Under the pieces are notes generated by a model, which saw only the letters and a program-made list of their open reading frames with translations, was not told the DNA's origin and did no database searches. A stretch of DNA of 64,000 nucleotides from Ruminococcus sp. (GTDB lineage Bacteria; Bacillota; Clostridia; Oscillospirales; Ruminococcaceae): contig JAFQHO010000052.1 in NCBI GenBank assembly GCA_017397925.1, positions 1-64,000 on the forward strand, read 5' to 3'. The number at the start of each line of letters is the position of its first letter. The first letter of the stretch is position 1. The position numbers and the translations under genes were made by a program. Below, one piece after another: positions 42,813-51,889 of the stretch.

Positions 42813-42834
42813 TAATCGCAGGAGGGTGATTTGG

Positions 42835-43539
42835 TTGAAAAAAGCAGTTGTAACAGGCGGCAGTGGAGGAATAGGCTCAGCTGTTTGCAAAGAACTTTCT
42901 GAGCAGGGATATTTCGTCTATGTGGGGTATTCTTCTTCAGCAGATAAGGCAGAGTTAATTTCCAGGGAAATTCACGGAGAAGCTATAAAGATCGACGTTT
43001 CAGATTTTGAGTCAATAAGCACTGCTGCTGAATATATCGGCTTTGCTGATTTACTTGTAAATAATTCAGGTATATCTGAAATTGACCTGTTTACGTCAAT
43101 TTCTCCTGAAAAATGCCGACAGATTATGAATGTGAATTTAATCGGTGCAATGGAGCTTACCCGTAAGCTTCTCCCCTCGATGATAAATCGAAAATCGGGC
43201 TGTATAATAAATATAGGCTCAATGTGGGGGGAGGTTGGAGCGTCCTGCGAAGTAGACTATTCCGCTTCAAAAGCGGGCTTAATCGGCTTTACAAGAGCAC
43301 TTGCAAAAGAGGTTGCACCATCCGGAATACGAGTGAACTGTATATCTCCCGGATTTATTATGACTGAGATGAACAGTCGTTTTTCAACTGAGGATTTAGA
43401 TCTTATACGAGAGGAAATTCCTCTCGGCATATTCGGCGAGCCCCGTCATATAGCGGATGCAGTGGCGTTTCTTGCCTCTGCTAAAGCGGAGTATATTACG
43501 GGACAGGTTATTGGAGTAAATGGCGGAATGGTCATATAA
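42835..43539 (+). CDS. short-chain dehydrogenase/reductase, FabG-like
   Basis: Start set at TTG 42835, 8 nt after GGAGGG; an in-frame GTG at 42826 overlaps that site. The product has 234 residues. The Rossmann motif is VVTGGSGGIGSAV and the catalytic set is Ser in NIGSMWG and Tyr/Lys in DYSASKAG. LLVNNSGISE and the C-terminal TGQVIGVNGGMVI are typical of 3-oxoacyl-ACP reductases. No fatty acid genes are adjacent, so the substrate is not certain. Confidence 0.88.
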   Translation: MKKAVVTGGSGGIGSAVCKELSEQGYFVYVGYSSSADKAELISREIHGEAIKIDVSDFESISTAAEYIGFADLLVNNSGISEIDLFTSISPEKCRQIMNVNLIGAMELTRKLLPSMINRKSGCIINIGSMWGEVGASCEVDYSASKAGLIGFTRALAKEVAPSGIRVNCISPGFIMTEMNSRFSTEDLDLIREEIPLGIFGEPRHIADAVAFLASAKAEYITGQVIGVNGGMVI

Positions 43540-43573
43540 AAGCAGAAAAATTTAAAAAAATTCAGAAAAGTAC

Positions 43574-43602
43574 TTGACAAGCTGTAAGAAATATGGTATA
43601 CT
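43574..43602 (+). promoter_or_regulatory. promoter of the rpsF-ssb-rpsR operon
   Basis: TTGACA (43574-43579), 17 bp, TATACT (43597-43602), giving an 80-nt leader. Confidence 0.85.
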
Positions 43603-43609
43603 ATTCAAG

Positions 43610-43680
43610 TATCGTGCGTAAGTACGGTAATATTATCCTTGCCCGCAGTAGGTTGTCGGGCGGAATCCAGAAGGAGGTGT
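43610..43680 (+). promoter_or_regulatory. structured rpsF leader, possible S6:S18 autoregulatory site
   Basis: The leader holds a small CGT/ACG hairpin near 43614 and GCCCG-N11-CGGGC just before the AAGGAGGTG site. Many bacterial rpsF leaders bind S6:S18 for feedback control. Position and structure fit, but I cannot confirm the consensus. Confidence 0.35.
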
Positions 43681-43686
43681 ACAGAA

Positions 43687-43983
43687 ATGGCAAAGGTATC
43701 CGCAAAATATGAGGTAATGGTTGTATTCAGCCTCAAGGACGGAGAGGAGCCTATGAAGGCTCTCGTTCAGAAGTTCAAGGAGAGAATTGAGCGTCACGCT
43801 GAAGCTGTTGAAGTCAACGAGGATTGGGGTAAGCGCAAGCTTGCATATCCTATCGAGGACGAAACAGAGGGCTACTACGTAATCTACACATTCGAGTCTA
43901 AGCCTGAGTATCCTGCAGAGCTTTCAAGACGTCTCAACATCACAGACGGTATTCTTCGTTCACTGGTAACAGTTGTTGAATAA
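43687..43983 (+). CDS. rpsF: 30S ribosomal protein S6
   Basis: Start set at ATG 43687 after AAGGAGGTG; the product has 98 residues. S6 features are KYEVMVVFSLKDGE at the N-terminus, WGKRKLAYPIEDETEGYYVIYTF and LNITDGILRSLVTVVE at the end. It binds the 30S platform with S18. First gene of the conserved rpsF-ssb-rpsR operon. Confidence 0.97.
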   Translation: MAKVSAKYEVMVVFSLKDGEEPMKALVQKFKERIERHAEAVEVNEDWGKRKLAYPIEDETEGYYVIYTFESKPEYPAELSRRLNITDGILRSLVTVVE

Positions 43984-44016
43984 TCCGTATTTCATTATTT
44001 GCAAGGAGGTTGTCAG

Positions 44017-44541
44017 ATGAATAAGGTTATTTTAGTTGGCAGACTTACTGCTGATCCTGAGCTTAGACAGACTCAGAGTGGTATTTCTTCCTGTCGTTTT
44101 ACAGTAGCTGTTGACAGAGGTTTTGCCGATAAGGCAACAGGCGAGCGCAAGGCTGATTTTATCACTTGTATTGCTTGGAGACAGACTGCTGAATTCGTAT
44201 CACATTATTTCAATAAGGGTAAACTTATTGCAATTGAGGGTGCTCTCAGAAATAATAACTATCAGGACAGAAATCATCCCGATGTTACACATTACACAAT
44301 GGATGTAATGGTAGATAATGTGGAATTTGTTGGCGGTAAAGGTGAAAACGGTGGAAATGGCGGTAATCAAGGTTATAATAATCAGGGTTATCAGGCACCG
44401 CAGAGCAATTATAATAACTATAATAATTATCAGGCACCACCTCAGCAGGCAGCACCGGCTGCTCCGAATAATGAAAGTATGTCATACGGAAATGCAGGGG
44501 ATTTTGAAGAGATCCTCAGCGACGGCGATGTACCATTTTAA
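44017..44541 (+). CDS. ssb: single-stranded DNA-binding protein
   Basis: Start set at ATG 44017 with AAGGAGG upstream; the product has 174 residues. The OB fold (1-108) begins MNKVILVGRLTADPELRQT and includes FITCIAWRQTAEFVSHYFNKGK. A disordered Gly/Asn/Gln/Tyr-rich linker follows, then the acidic partner-binding tip EILSDGDVPF. It protects ssDNA in replication and repair. It lies between the two ribosomal protein genes. Confidence 0.97.
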   Translation: MNKVILVGRLTADPELRQTQSGISSCRFTVAVDRGFADKATGERKADFITCIAWRQTAEFVSHYFNKGKLIAIEGALRNNNYQDRNHPDVTHYTMDVMVDNVEFVGGKGENGGNGGNQGYNNQGYQAPQSNYNNYNNYQAPPQQAAPAAPNNESMSYGNAGDFEEILSDGDVPF

Positions 44542-44589
44542 TCGAATGAAAATTTGAGCTGAATCAATATTACGAAAGGAGAAATTGTC

Positions 44590-44832
44590 ATGGAAAGAGA
44601 GAGAAATTCTCGTCCCTCAAAGAAGCCCCGCAAGAAGGTATGTATGTTCTGTGCGGACAGAATTGAGAGAATTGACTATAAGGATCTCGCTAAGCTGAGA
44701 AAGTGCATGACTGAGAGAGCTAAGATTCTTCCCAGAAGAGTTACAGGCACTTGTGCATTCCACCAGCGTGAGCTTACAGTTGCTGTAAAGAAGGCAAGAC
44801 AGATTGCACTTCTTCCTTACGTTAGCGACTAA
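44590..44832 (+). CDS. rpsR: 30S ribosomal protein S18
   Basis: The 80-residue basic protein has [38 protein letters not shown] and [20 protein letters not shown]. The Cys residues are arranged as in zinc-binding-type S18. An AAAGGAG site precedes ATG. Last gene of its operon. Confidence 0.97.
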   Translation: MERERNSRPSKKPRKKVCMFCADRIERIDYKDLAKLRKCMTERAKILPRRVTGTCAFHQRELTVAVKKARQIALLPYVSD

Positions 44833-44842
44833 TAAAAATATT

Positions 44843-44888
44843 GAGGCAAGAAACAAGAATAATGCTTGTTTCCTGCCTCTTATTTGTT
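44843..44888 (+). terminator. terminator of the rpsF operon
   Basis: GAGGCAAGAAACAAG/CTTGTTTCCTGCCTC, a 15-bp stem with one mismatch, followed by TTATTTGTT. Confidence 0.85.
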
Positions 44889-44922
44889 ATCCCACGGCAT
44901 CTTACGGATAACAGAATAGTGG

Positions 44923-45141
44923 TTACTGATGTGCTGTGCTTACTGCAAATTCCTCGTTCTTTCTGAACAGGAGAGAAATGCACCATACAGCAGAAATGGC
45001 TACAAGAATGTAGACAGCTCTTGCTGCGAGGCTTCCTGCACCGCCAAGCATCCAGGCAACCAGGTCAAGTTCGAATATTCCAACAAGACCCCAGTTAATA
45101 CCTCCGATAATGAGGAGGATAAGTGCGATTTTGTCCCACAT
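44923..45141 (-). CDS. DUF378 small membrane protein
   Basis: Start set at ATG 45141 after AGAGGTG; the product has 72 residues. Two hydrophobic segments (about 4-24 and 38-60) flank the family signature GGINWGLVGIFELDLVAWMLG. DUF378 function is unknown. It stands alone between the rpsR terminator and the HPr-like gene. Confidence 0.88.
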   Translation of the reverse strand: MWDKIALILLIIGGINWGLVGIFELDLVAWMLGGAGSLAARAVYILVAISAVWCISLLFRKNEEFAVSTAHQ

Positions 45142-45231
45142 TTGTGAACACCTCTTTTCAAGCGTTTTATTCAATGTAACGCCTGAGTTTATTATTACAG
45201 GAAATAGACAAAATATACAGTAAATTTTTTC

Positions 45232-45262
45232 AAAAAAATAAAACACCCCGAAAGGTGTTTTA
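45232..45262 (-). terminator. terminator of the HPr-like gene
   Basis: AAAACACC/GGTGTTTT stem followed on the minus strand by ATTTTTTT. Confidence 0.85.
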
Positions 45263-45283
45263 TGGTGTGTGTATTGATTTTAT

Positions 45284-45514
45284 TTACTTTACGATGAATC
45301 TGTCGATATCAACTAAGAACTTTTCAGCATCGTCAGTGTGGATGTTAAGCTCAATAGGCTTTGAGAGGTCAAGGCTGAAAATACCCATAATTGACTTTGC
45401 GTCAACTGCGTATCTGCCTGATACGAGGTCGATGTCGAATTCGTACTTCATAACTGTGTTAACGAACTCCTTAACGTCGTTAATCTGCTGAAGTGAAACT
45501 GTTGTCTTTGTCAT
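45284..45514 (-). CDS. HPr-like protein lacking the active-site histidine
   Basis: The 76-residue protein matches HPr in length and over its second half: VSGRYAVDAKSIMGIFSLDLSKPIE, with Ser41 at the regulatory Ser46 position. The GLHARPA phosphohistidine segment is absent; residues 10-18 read QINDVKEFV. It therefore cannot carry PTS phosphate on His15 and resembles Crh in principle, possibly as a HPr kinase target and CcpA co-effector. AGGAGG precedes ATG. It is monocistronic. Function is inferred. Confidence 0.82.
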   Translation of the reverse strand: MTKTTVSLQQINDVKEFVNTVMKYEFDIDLVSGRYAVDAKSIMGIFSLDLSKPIELNIHTDDAEKFLVDIDRFIVK

Positions 45515-45776
45515 AATTATTACCTCCTGATTTTAAGTGGGTGTTTTTTATTGTTTATCTTTTCTTCCTTTGCGGATTTCCCTTCCGCAAATATATAATA
45601 ACATTAAAATTCCGCTATGTCAAGGGGTTTTTTCGAAATTCGGCATAATGGCGATTAATATTGTTCGTTTTTATGTTGTTTTTGGAGATAAAGAATAATT
45701 ATTCAGACTGCACAAAAGCGAATCTTGAAATTTGTGCAGATTAAACATTGTGAATTTTACGGAAATGGTGTAAAAT

Positions 45777-47090
45777 ATGTATAAAGTTTATTTTATAACT
45801 TTCGGTTGCAAGGTTAGTCAGTATGAAACAGAATGTATGCGCAGTTGTTTTGTGTCCCGAGGATATGAAATCACGCAGACAGAGGAGAAAGCCGATGTTT
45901 TTGTCATCAATTCCTGCACTGTAACAGGAAGCGGTGACAGTAAATCCCTTTACGCTGTCAGACGACTGCGAAGATTTTACCCTGAATCAGTAATTGTTCT
46001 GACAGGGTGTCTGCCACAGAGTAATAAGGACATAGATAACGCCTGTCCCGAAGCCGATGTTATAACAGGCACAAAGGAACGAGAGAAAATTCCTGCCCTT
46101 GTAGAAAAGGCTATAGCTGAGAAATCTCGTATTATCAGCATTCCCGATTTTATGACAGGAGAGGGCTTTGAAGATATACCATACGAAAGTTCATTCAGCC
46201 AGACTCGCGCCTTTATGAAAATACAGGATGGCTGCAATTGTTTCTGCTCTTATTGTATCATTCCCTATGCAAGAGGCAGATGCCGCAGTAAATCTATAGA
46301 ATCTGTAAAATCCGAGGCTCAGTGTCTTGCCGATTCAGGTCACAGGGAGGTTGTACTTGTGGGAATAAATCTCGCTTTTTATGGTCAGGAATTTGGTCTG
46401 CGGCTTGCTGATGCCGTTGAGATATGTTGTAAAACCAAGGGCATAGATCGTGTCCGACTTGGTTCTATTGAGCCAGAGATGTTAACAGATGACGATTTGA
46501 AGCGTCTTTCTGCTTTACCTCAGTTTTGCCCTCAGTTTCATTTGTCACTGCAAAGCGGCAGTAAAACTGTACTCAAACGTATGAACAGGCACTATACTCC
46601 CGACGAATATATGGCTATTGTTGAGAAAATCCGCAGATATTTCCCGGATGCTGCCTTTACAACAGATGTAATGGTAGGATTTCCCGAAGAAACGGAGGAG
46701 GAATTCGCCGATTCACTTGATTTTGTCAAAAAAGTGGGGTTTGCTGCAATTCACGTTTTCCAATATTCACCGAGAAAAGGCACTCCTGCCGCCGCTATGA
46801 AACAGCTTCCGAAGATAATAAAGGCAGAACGTGCCGATAGAATGAAGACAGCAGGGGAGGAGTTAAAGAAAAAATATCTTGAAAGCCTTGTGGGAAAGAC
46901 AGTACCTGTGCTGTTTGAACGTGAAAATTCCCCTGAATTCCACCAAGGACACGCCCCAGACCATACACTTATAAAAGTTTTTCGAGAAAATTCAAAAAAA
47001 TGTTTGCGTAATTCGATTTTATATGTTATAATAGAAGAGTGTGGTAGTGATTACTGCATAGGCAGAATTGCCGACGATGATTACACGTAA
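45777..47090 (+). CDS. mtaB: tRNA t6A37 methylthiotransferase
   Basis: The 437-residue radical SAM enzyme converts t6A to ms2t6A at tRNA position 37. The N-terminal UPF0004 domain has ITFGCKVSQYETE and VINSCTVTG with cluster Cys. The radical SAM motif is CNCFCSYC, followed by IIPYARGRCRSK. A C-terminal TRAM-like domain follows. KVSQYETE supports MtaB over MiaB or RimO. The ribosome binding site is weak. Confidence 0.92.
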   Translation: MYKVYFITFGCKVSQYETECMRSCFVSRGYEITQTEEKADVFVINSCTVTGSGDSKSLYAVRRLRRFYPESVIVLTGCLPQSNKDIDNACPEADVITGTKEREKIPALVEKAIAEKSRIISIPDFMTGEGFEDIPYESSFSQTRAFMKIQDGCNCFCSYCIIPYARGRCRSKSIESVKSEAQCLADSGHREVVLVGINLAFYGQEFGLRLADAVEICCKTKGIDRVRLGSIEPEMLTDDDLKRLSALPQFCPQFHLSLQSGSKTVLKRMNRHYTPDEYMAIVEKIRRYFPDAAFTTDVMVGFPEETEEEFADSLDFVKKVGFAAIHVFQYSPRKGTPAAAMKQLPKIIKAERADRMKTAGEELKKKYLESLVGKTVPVLFERENSPEFHQGHAPDHTLIKVFRENSKKCLRNSILYVIIEECGSDYCIGRIADDDYT

Positions 47091-47141
47091 ATTTTACGTG
47101 TCAAAAATATCCCCACGGGGAGAATGGAGATAGAAGTAATT

Positions 47142-50100
47142 ATGTCCGTATTCAGAATTTATTCCGAAAAGAAACCCGAATTTGCCGTTGAAGCTCAGTC
47201 AGTTCTCAGCGACATCAAAACAGCCCTCAGACTTGATATCAAGAATATCAGAGTTCTGAACCGCTACGATGCAGACAGACTCTCAGAAGAGGATTTCAAT
47301 GCTGCTATAAGCACTGTATTCTCTGAGCCTGCCGTTGACGTCGTTTACAGCGAGCTTCCTAAGCTTGCGGAGGGAGAGAGAGTATTCGCTGTTGAGTATC
47401 TGCCGGGTCAGTTTGACCAGCGTGCAGATAGCTGTGAGCAGTGTATCCAGATTCTCCGTCAGGGCGAGAGATGCCGTGTGAGAAATGCAAGAGTTTACAT
47501 CATCGACGGAAATATCACAGATGAGGAATTCGCAAAGCTGAAATCCTACATCATCAACCCCGTTGAAAGCCGTGAGGCATCCCTCGATACAGTTGAATCT
47601 CTTGATACAAATTATGAGATTCCCACAACTGTTGAAACCTTAGAGGGTTTCATCAACCTCAACGAAAAAGGACTCCGTGCATTTGTAAGCGAGTTCGGAC
47701 TTGCTATGGATTATGATGATATAAAGTTCTGTCAGGATTATTTCCGCAATACAGAGCGCCGTGACCCCACAATCACAGAAATTCGTATGATTGATACATA
47801 CTGGTCTGACCACTGCCGTCATACAACATTCCTTACAAATGTAGAAGATGTAAGCGTTGTTACACCATACATCAAGGATACATATGAGATGTACCTTAAT
47901 GTACGTGAGGAACTTGGCAGAACAGACAAGCCCATTACACTTATGGACTTAGGCACAATTGCAGCAAAGAAGCTCAAGGCAGACGGACTTCTTCCCGACC
48001 TTGATGAGAGTGAGGAAATCAATGCCTGCTCCGTAAAAATCAAGGTTGATGTTGACGGTGAGATTGAGGACTGGATTCTTATGTTCAAGAATGAAACTCA
48101 TAACCACCCAACAGAAATCGAGCCTTTCGGCGGTGCAGCTACTTGTCTTGGCGGTGCTATCCGTGACCCACTTTCAGGACGTTCATATGTATATCAGGCA
48201 ATGCGAGTAACAGGCGCTGCTAATCCGCTTGTACCTGTTGAGGACACAATTGCAGGAAAACTTCCCCAGAGAAAGATTACAGTAGGCGCAGCAAACGGCT
48301 ACAGTTCATATGGTAACCAGATTGGTCTTGCTACAGGCCACGTTTCCGAGGTATACCACCCCGGCTATGTTGCAAAGCGCATGGAAATCGGCGCTGTTCT
48401 TGGTGCTGCTCCTGCTGAAAATATCAGACGTGAAAGACCTGCTGCAGGAGATGTTGTTATACTCCTCGGCGGTAAGACAGGCCGTGACGGCTGCGGCGGT
48501 GCTACAGGCTCATCCAAGTCACATACACTTGAATCCCTCGAAAACTGCGGCGCAGAGGTTCAGAAGGGTAATCCTCCGGAGGAAAGAAAGCTGCAGAGAC
48601 TTTTCCGCAATCCCGAAGTTACAAAGCTTATCAAGAGATGTAACGACTTCGGCGCAGGCGGTGTATCCGTTGCTATCGGCGAACTGACAGACGGTCTTAT
48701 CATCAACCTCAACGCAGTTCCAAAGAAGTATGACGGTCTTGACGGTACTGAGATCGCTATTTCCGAGTCACAGGAGCGTATGGCTGTTGTAGTTGCTCCC
48801 GAGGACGTAGATAAGTTTATGGAAGAGGCTAAGAAAGAGAATCTGGAAGCTACACTTGTAGCCGACGTTGTGGACGAGCCTCGTCTTAAAATGAACTGGA
48901 ACGGCAAGACTATCGTTAACCTTTCCAGAGATTTCCTTAACTCTAACGGTGCTGCAAAGCACACAAACATTGTAATCGACGATCCCGACCATATCCGCGA
49001 TGAGGAGCTTTCCGACAACGCTGAGGAATGGACAAAGCTTATGGGCAGCCTTAATGTATGCTCACAGAAGGGACTTGTTGAGAAGTTTGACTCCACAATC
49101 GGCGCAGGCACAGTTCTTATGCCTTACGGTGGTGTATACCAGATGTCACCTTCACAGGCTATGGCAGCAAAGATTCCTGTATTAAAGGGTGAAACAAACA
49201 CCTGCTCACTTATGGGTTGGGGATATAACCCTGATGTATCCGTAATCAGCCCTTACCACGGTGCGATGATGGCAGTTATTGAGTCAATTGCAAAGGTAGT
49301 AGCAGCAGGCGGTACATATAAGAAGTGCTGGCTCACATTCCAGGAATATTTCGAGCGCACACAGAACGATCCTAAGCGTTGGGGCAAGCCAATGGCAGCA
49401 CTTCTCGGTGCATTCAAGGCACAGCTTGAAATGGGCTGCGGCTCAATCGGCGGTAAGGACTCAATGTCAGGAACATTTGAGAATATCGACGTTCCTCCCA
49501 CACTTGTATCTTTCGCTGTATCAACAGCTAAAGCAGACAAGGTTGTATCAACAGAGTTCAAGAAGGCAGGAAACAAGGTAATATACATTGCTCCCGATTA
49601 CGATGAAAACGGACTTCCCGTATTCAGCAGCGTAAAGAGCGTGTTTGACAAGGTTGAGGAGATTATTTCCGCAGGCAGGGCAGCTTCAATCTGGACAATT
49701 GGTTATGGCGGTGTTGCTGAAGGTATCGCTAAGATGTGCTTCGGTAACAAGCTTGGTTTCGAATTCTCAGAGCGACTTGCTCCAGAAACATTGTTCAAGC
49801 CCACATATGGCGCGTTTATTATCGAGCTTACAGGCGAGGCATCTGATGATGAGCAGGTTATCGGTAAGGTTATAGACAGCTACAAGGTATGCACAATTGA
49901 TTATATTGTAAGCCTTGACAGCCTCCAGAGAGTATGGGAAGGCAAGCTTGAACCTGTATTCCCCTGCAGAATAAAGACAACAGACGCCACACCTGCAACA
50001 TACAGCTTCAAGAATACAGAAAAGCTTGCATCATCTGAGAAGTTTGCAAAGCCAAGAGTTCTTATTCCTGTATTCCCAGGCACAAACTGCGAATACGATA

Positions 50101-50846
50101 CAGCAAGAGCTTTTGAAAAGGCAGGAGCAGTTGCAGAAACTGTCATTATCCGCAATATGTTTGCAGGCGATATTGAGCAGTCCGTAGATTACTTTGAAAA
50201 GGCAATCAAGGAGTCACAGATTATTATGATTCCGGGCGGATTCAGCGGCGGTGACGAGCCTGAGGGAAGCGGTAAGTTCATCACAGCATTCTTCCGTAAT
50301 CCTAAGATTAAGGATGCAGTTCACGAGCTTCTCAAGAACCGTGACGGTCTTATGCTTGGTATCTGTAACGGTTTCCAGGCACTTGTAAAGCTTGGACTTG
50401 TACCTTTCGGTGAAATAGTTGATATGAACGATGATTCACCTACACTTACATTCAATACAATCAACCGTCACCAGTCAATGATGGTAAATACACGTATTGC
50501 ATCAAACAAGAGTCCTTGGCTCTACGGCACAGAGGTTGGCGATATCCACTGCGTACCGATTTCACACGGTGAAGGACGCTTTGTAGCACCTGCAAGCCTT
50601 ATTCAGCAGCTTGCAAACAACGGTCAGATTGCAACACAGTACGTTGACCTTGACGGCAATCCAACAATGGATATCCGTTACAATCCAAATACATCAATTG
50701 AAGCTATCGAGGGTATCACATCACCTGATGGCAGAGTATTTGGTAAAATGGGACACTCAGAGCGTAAGGGCGGATTTATCTGCAAGAACGTTGAGGGTAA
50801 CAAGGATCAGAAGATATTTGAAAGCGGCGTAGCATATTTCAAATAA
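47142..50846 (+). CDS. purL: phosphoribosylformylglycinamidine synthase
   Basis: Start set at ATG 47142, giving 1234 residues; ATG 47124 is an alternative. It converts FGAR and glutamine to FGAM in purine synthesis. The single chain carries an N-terminal PurS-like part, two AIR synthase halves (TYWSDHCRHTTF, MFKNETHNHPTEIEPFGGAATCLGG, CNDFGAGGVSVAIGEL, MGCGSIGGKDSMSGTF) and a C-terminal glutaminase (PGTNCEYDTARAFEKAGA, LGICNGFQALVKLGL with the Cys nucleophile, ISHGEGRF). Codon use looks highly biased, as for a well-expressed gene. Confidence 0.97.
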   Translation: MSVFRIYSEKKPEFAVEAQSVLSDIKTALRLDIKNIRVLNRYDADRLSEEDFNAAISTVFSEPAVDVVYSELPKLAEGERVFAVEYLPGQFDQRADSCEQCIQILRQGERCRVRNARVYIIDGNITDEEFAKLKSYIINPVESREASLDTVESLDTNYEIPTTVETLEGFINLNEKGLRAFVSEFGLAMDYDDIKFCQDYFRNTERRDPTITEIRMIDTYWSDHCRHTTFLTNVEDVSVVTPYIKDTYEMYLNVREELGRTDKPITLMDLGTIAAKKLKADGLLPDLDESEEINACSVKIKVDVDGEIEDWILMFKNETHNHPTEIEPFGGAATCLGGAIRDPLSGRSYVYQAMRVTGAANPLVPVEDTIAGKLPQRKITVGAANGYSSYGNQIGLATGHVSEVYHPGYVAKRMEIGAVLGAAPAENIRRERPAAGDVVILLGGKTGRDGCGGATGSSKSHTLESLENCGAEVQKGNPPEERKLQRLFRNPEVTKLIKRCNDFGAGGVSVAIGELTDGLIINLNAVPKKYDGLDGTEIAISESQERMAVVVAPEDVDKFMEEAKKENLEATLVADVVDEPRLKMNWNGKTIVNLSRDFLNSNGAAKHTNIVIDDPDHIRDEELSDNAEEWTKLMGSLNVCSQKGLVEKFDSTIGAGTVLMPYGGVYQMSPSQAMAAKIPVLKGETNTCSLMGWGYNPDVSVISPYHGAMMAVIESIAKVVAAGGTYKKCWLTFQEYFERTQNDPKRWGKPMAALLGAFKAQLEMGCGSIGGKDSMSGTFENIDVPPTLVSFAVSTAKADKVVSTEFKKAGNKVIYIAPDYDENGLPVFSSVKSVFDKVEEIISAGRAASIWTIGYGGVAEGIAKMCFGNKLGFEFSERLAPETLFKPTYGAFIIELTGEASDDEQVIGKVIDSYKVCTIDYIVSLDSLQRVWEGKLEPVFPCRIKTTDATPATYSFKNTEKLASSEKFAKPRVLIPVFPGTNCEYDTARAFEKAGAVAETVIIRNMFAGDIEQSVDYFEKAIKESQIIMIPGGFSGGDEPEGSGKFITAFFRNPKIKDAVHELLKNRDGLMLGICNGFQALVKLGLVPFGEIVDMNDDSPTLTFNTINRHQSMMVNTRIASNKSPWLYGTEVGDIHCVPISHGEGRFVAPASLIQQLANNGQIATQYVDLDGNPTMDIRYNPNTSIEAIEGITSPDGRVFGKMGHSERKGGFICKNVEGNKDQKIFESGVAYFK

Positions 50847-50883
50847 TCAAGAATTCAGAATTGTAAATTAAGATATTAAAATG

Positions 50884-50916
50884 CGGCAGGGCGGATTATT
50901 CCGCCCTGCCGTTTAC
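50884..50916 (+). terminator. purL terminator
   Basis: CGGCAGGGCGGA/TCCGCCCTGCCG, a perfect 12-bp stem followed by TTTAC. Confidence 0.85.
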
Positions 50917-50926
50917 ATTAACAGAG

Positions 50927-50953
50927 GACACGGAAAAATACCGTGTCTTTTTT
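50927..50953 (+). terminator. second terminator after purL
   Basis: GACACGG/CCGTGTC stem with six T directly after. It backs up the preceding hairpin. Confidence 0.8.
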
Positions 50954-51026
50954 ATAGAAAAATAAAACACCGTACAAAATATAATTCTAACCTGTATCGT
51001 TGAAATTGACAAATTGTGTGTATCAA

Positions 51027-51122
51027 TTTTGTGCATCTATACAAAATTGTAAAAACCTATTGACAAAGAATGGATTTTGTTCTACAATAATAGTAGAAGA
51101 TAAATATACATACTATATTTAT
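51027..51122 (+). promoter_or_regulatory. promoter-plus-hairpin element upstream of the two-component system (copy B)
   Basis: TTGACA (51060-51065), 17 bp, TACAAT (51083-51088). TCTAC-N7-GTAGA (51081-51097) overlaps the -10, then a perfect hairpin ATAAATATA-CATAC-TATATTTAT (51100-51122). The same layout and much of the sequence recur at 28012-28109. Confidence 0.65.
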
Positions 51123-51148
51123 TAAGTCAGTAATAACATCAGAATGAT

Positions 51149-51169
51149 ATACAAATGACACATTTGTAT
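51149..51169. promoter_or_regulatory. 21-bp perfect palindrome, candidate response-regulator operator
   Basis: ATACAAATG-ACA-CATTTGTAT with 9-bp arms ends 3 bp before a TATAAT (51172-51177) upstream of the response regulator gene. The position fits autoregulation. Confidence 0.6.
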
Positions 51170-51208
51170 GCTATAATATAGTCATAAAGTTAAGGAGCTT
51201 CTGAATTT

Positions 51209-51877
51209 ATGAAAGTACTATTAATTGAAGATGATTTGCAAATCTGTGAGGTAACTCAAAAATATTTTACCAATAAGGGAGCTGAAATTCTCGCTGTAAA
51301 TGACGGCAGGGAGGCACTTCACGTTGTTGAAAGCCGCCTTGATGAATTTTCCCTTGTACTGCTTGACATTATGCTGCCCGAAGCGGACGGCTTCACCATT
51401 TGCCGTACAATCCGCAAAAAGAGCAGTATCCCCGTAATTTTCATAACCGCAAGAGGACTGGAGGACGATATTCTCCACGGCTACGACTTGGGCTGTGATG
51501 ATTACATTGTGAAACCATTTTTGCTGTCGGCACTTTATGCCAAATGTCAGGCTATTATAAAGCGTATTGACGGCAATTCCGAAAATATTCTGAAATGCGG
51601 TGATATTTCCCTTGACACACGAAAGCTTGTTTGCTTTGCGGAGGGAAATGAGGTTGAACTGACACCAAAGGAATTCGGCATACTCCGCTATCTTATGGAG
51701 CATCAGGGCTGGGTAGTTGACCGTGAAACCCTGCTGAATAAGGTGTGGGGCGATGATTTTTTCGGAATTGACAGGGTAGTTGACAACAACATCAAGCGGT
51801 TACGCAAGACCTTAGGCGGTGCAGGAAAGCAAATCCACACCGTTATCGGCAGAGGATATAAGCTTACCGACGAGTAA
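51209..51877 (+). CDS. OmpR-family response regulator
   Basis: The 222-residue protein has a receiver (1-120) with acidic Asp8/Asp9, phospho-acceptor Asp53 in LVLLDIMLPEADG, and Lys in YIVKPF. A C-terminal winged helix (about 128-220) has LTPKEFGILRYLMEHQGWVV and VVDNNIKRLRKTLGG. AAGGAG lies 11 nt before ATG. It is followed 12 bp later by its kinase. The regulon is unknown; the palindrome upstream suggests self-control. Confidence 0.94.
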   Translation: MKVLLIEDDLQICEVTQKYFTNKGAEILAVNDGREALHVVESRLDEFSLVLLDIMLPEADGFTICRTIRKKSSIPVIFITARGLEDDILHGYDLGCDDYIVKPFLLSALYAKCQAIIKRIDGNSENILKCGDISLDTRKLVCFAEGNEVELTPKEFGILRYLMEHQGWVVDRETLLNKVWGDDFFGIDRVVDNNIKRLRKTLGGAGKQIHTVIGRGYKLTDE

Positions 51878-51889
51878 GGAGAGAGATTT

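Noticed and set aside
47083..47102. Palindrome ACACGTAAATTTTACGTGT between mtaB and purL as a terminator
   Set aside because: The stem is AT-rich, has no usable loop and no T-run; read-through into purL is plausible.
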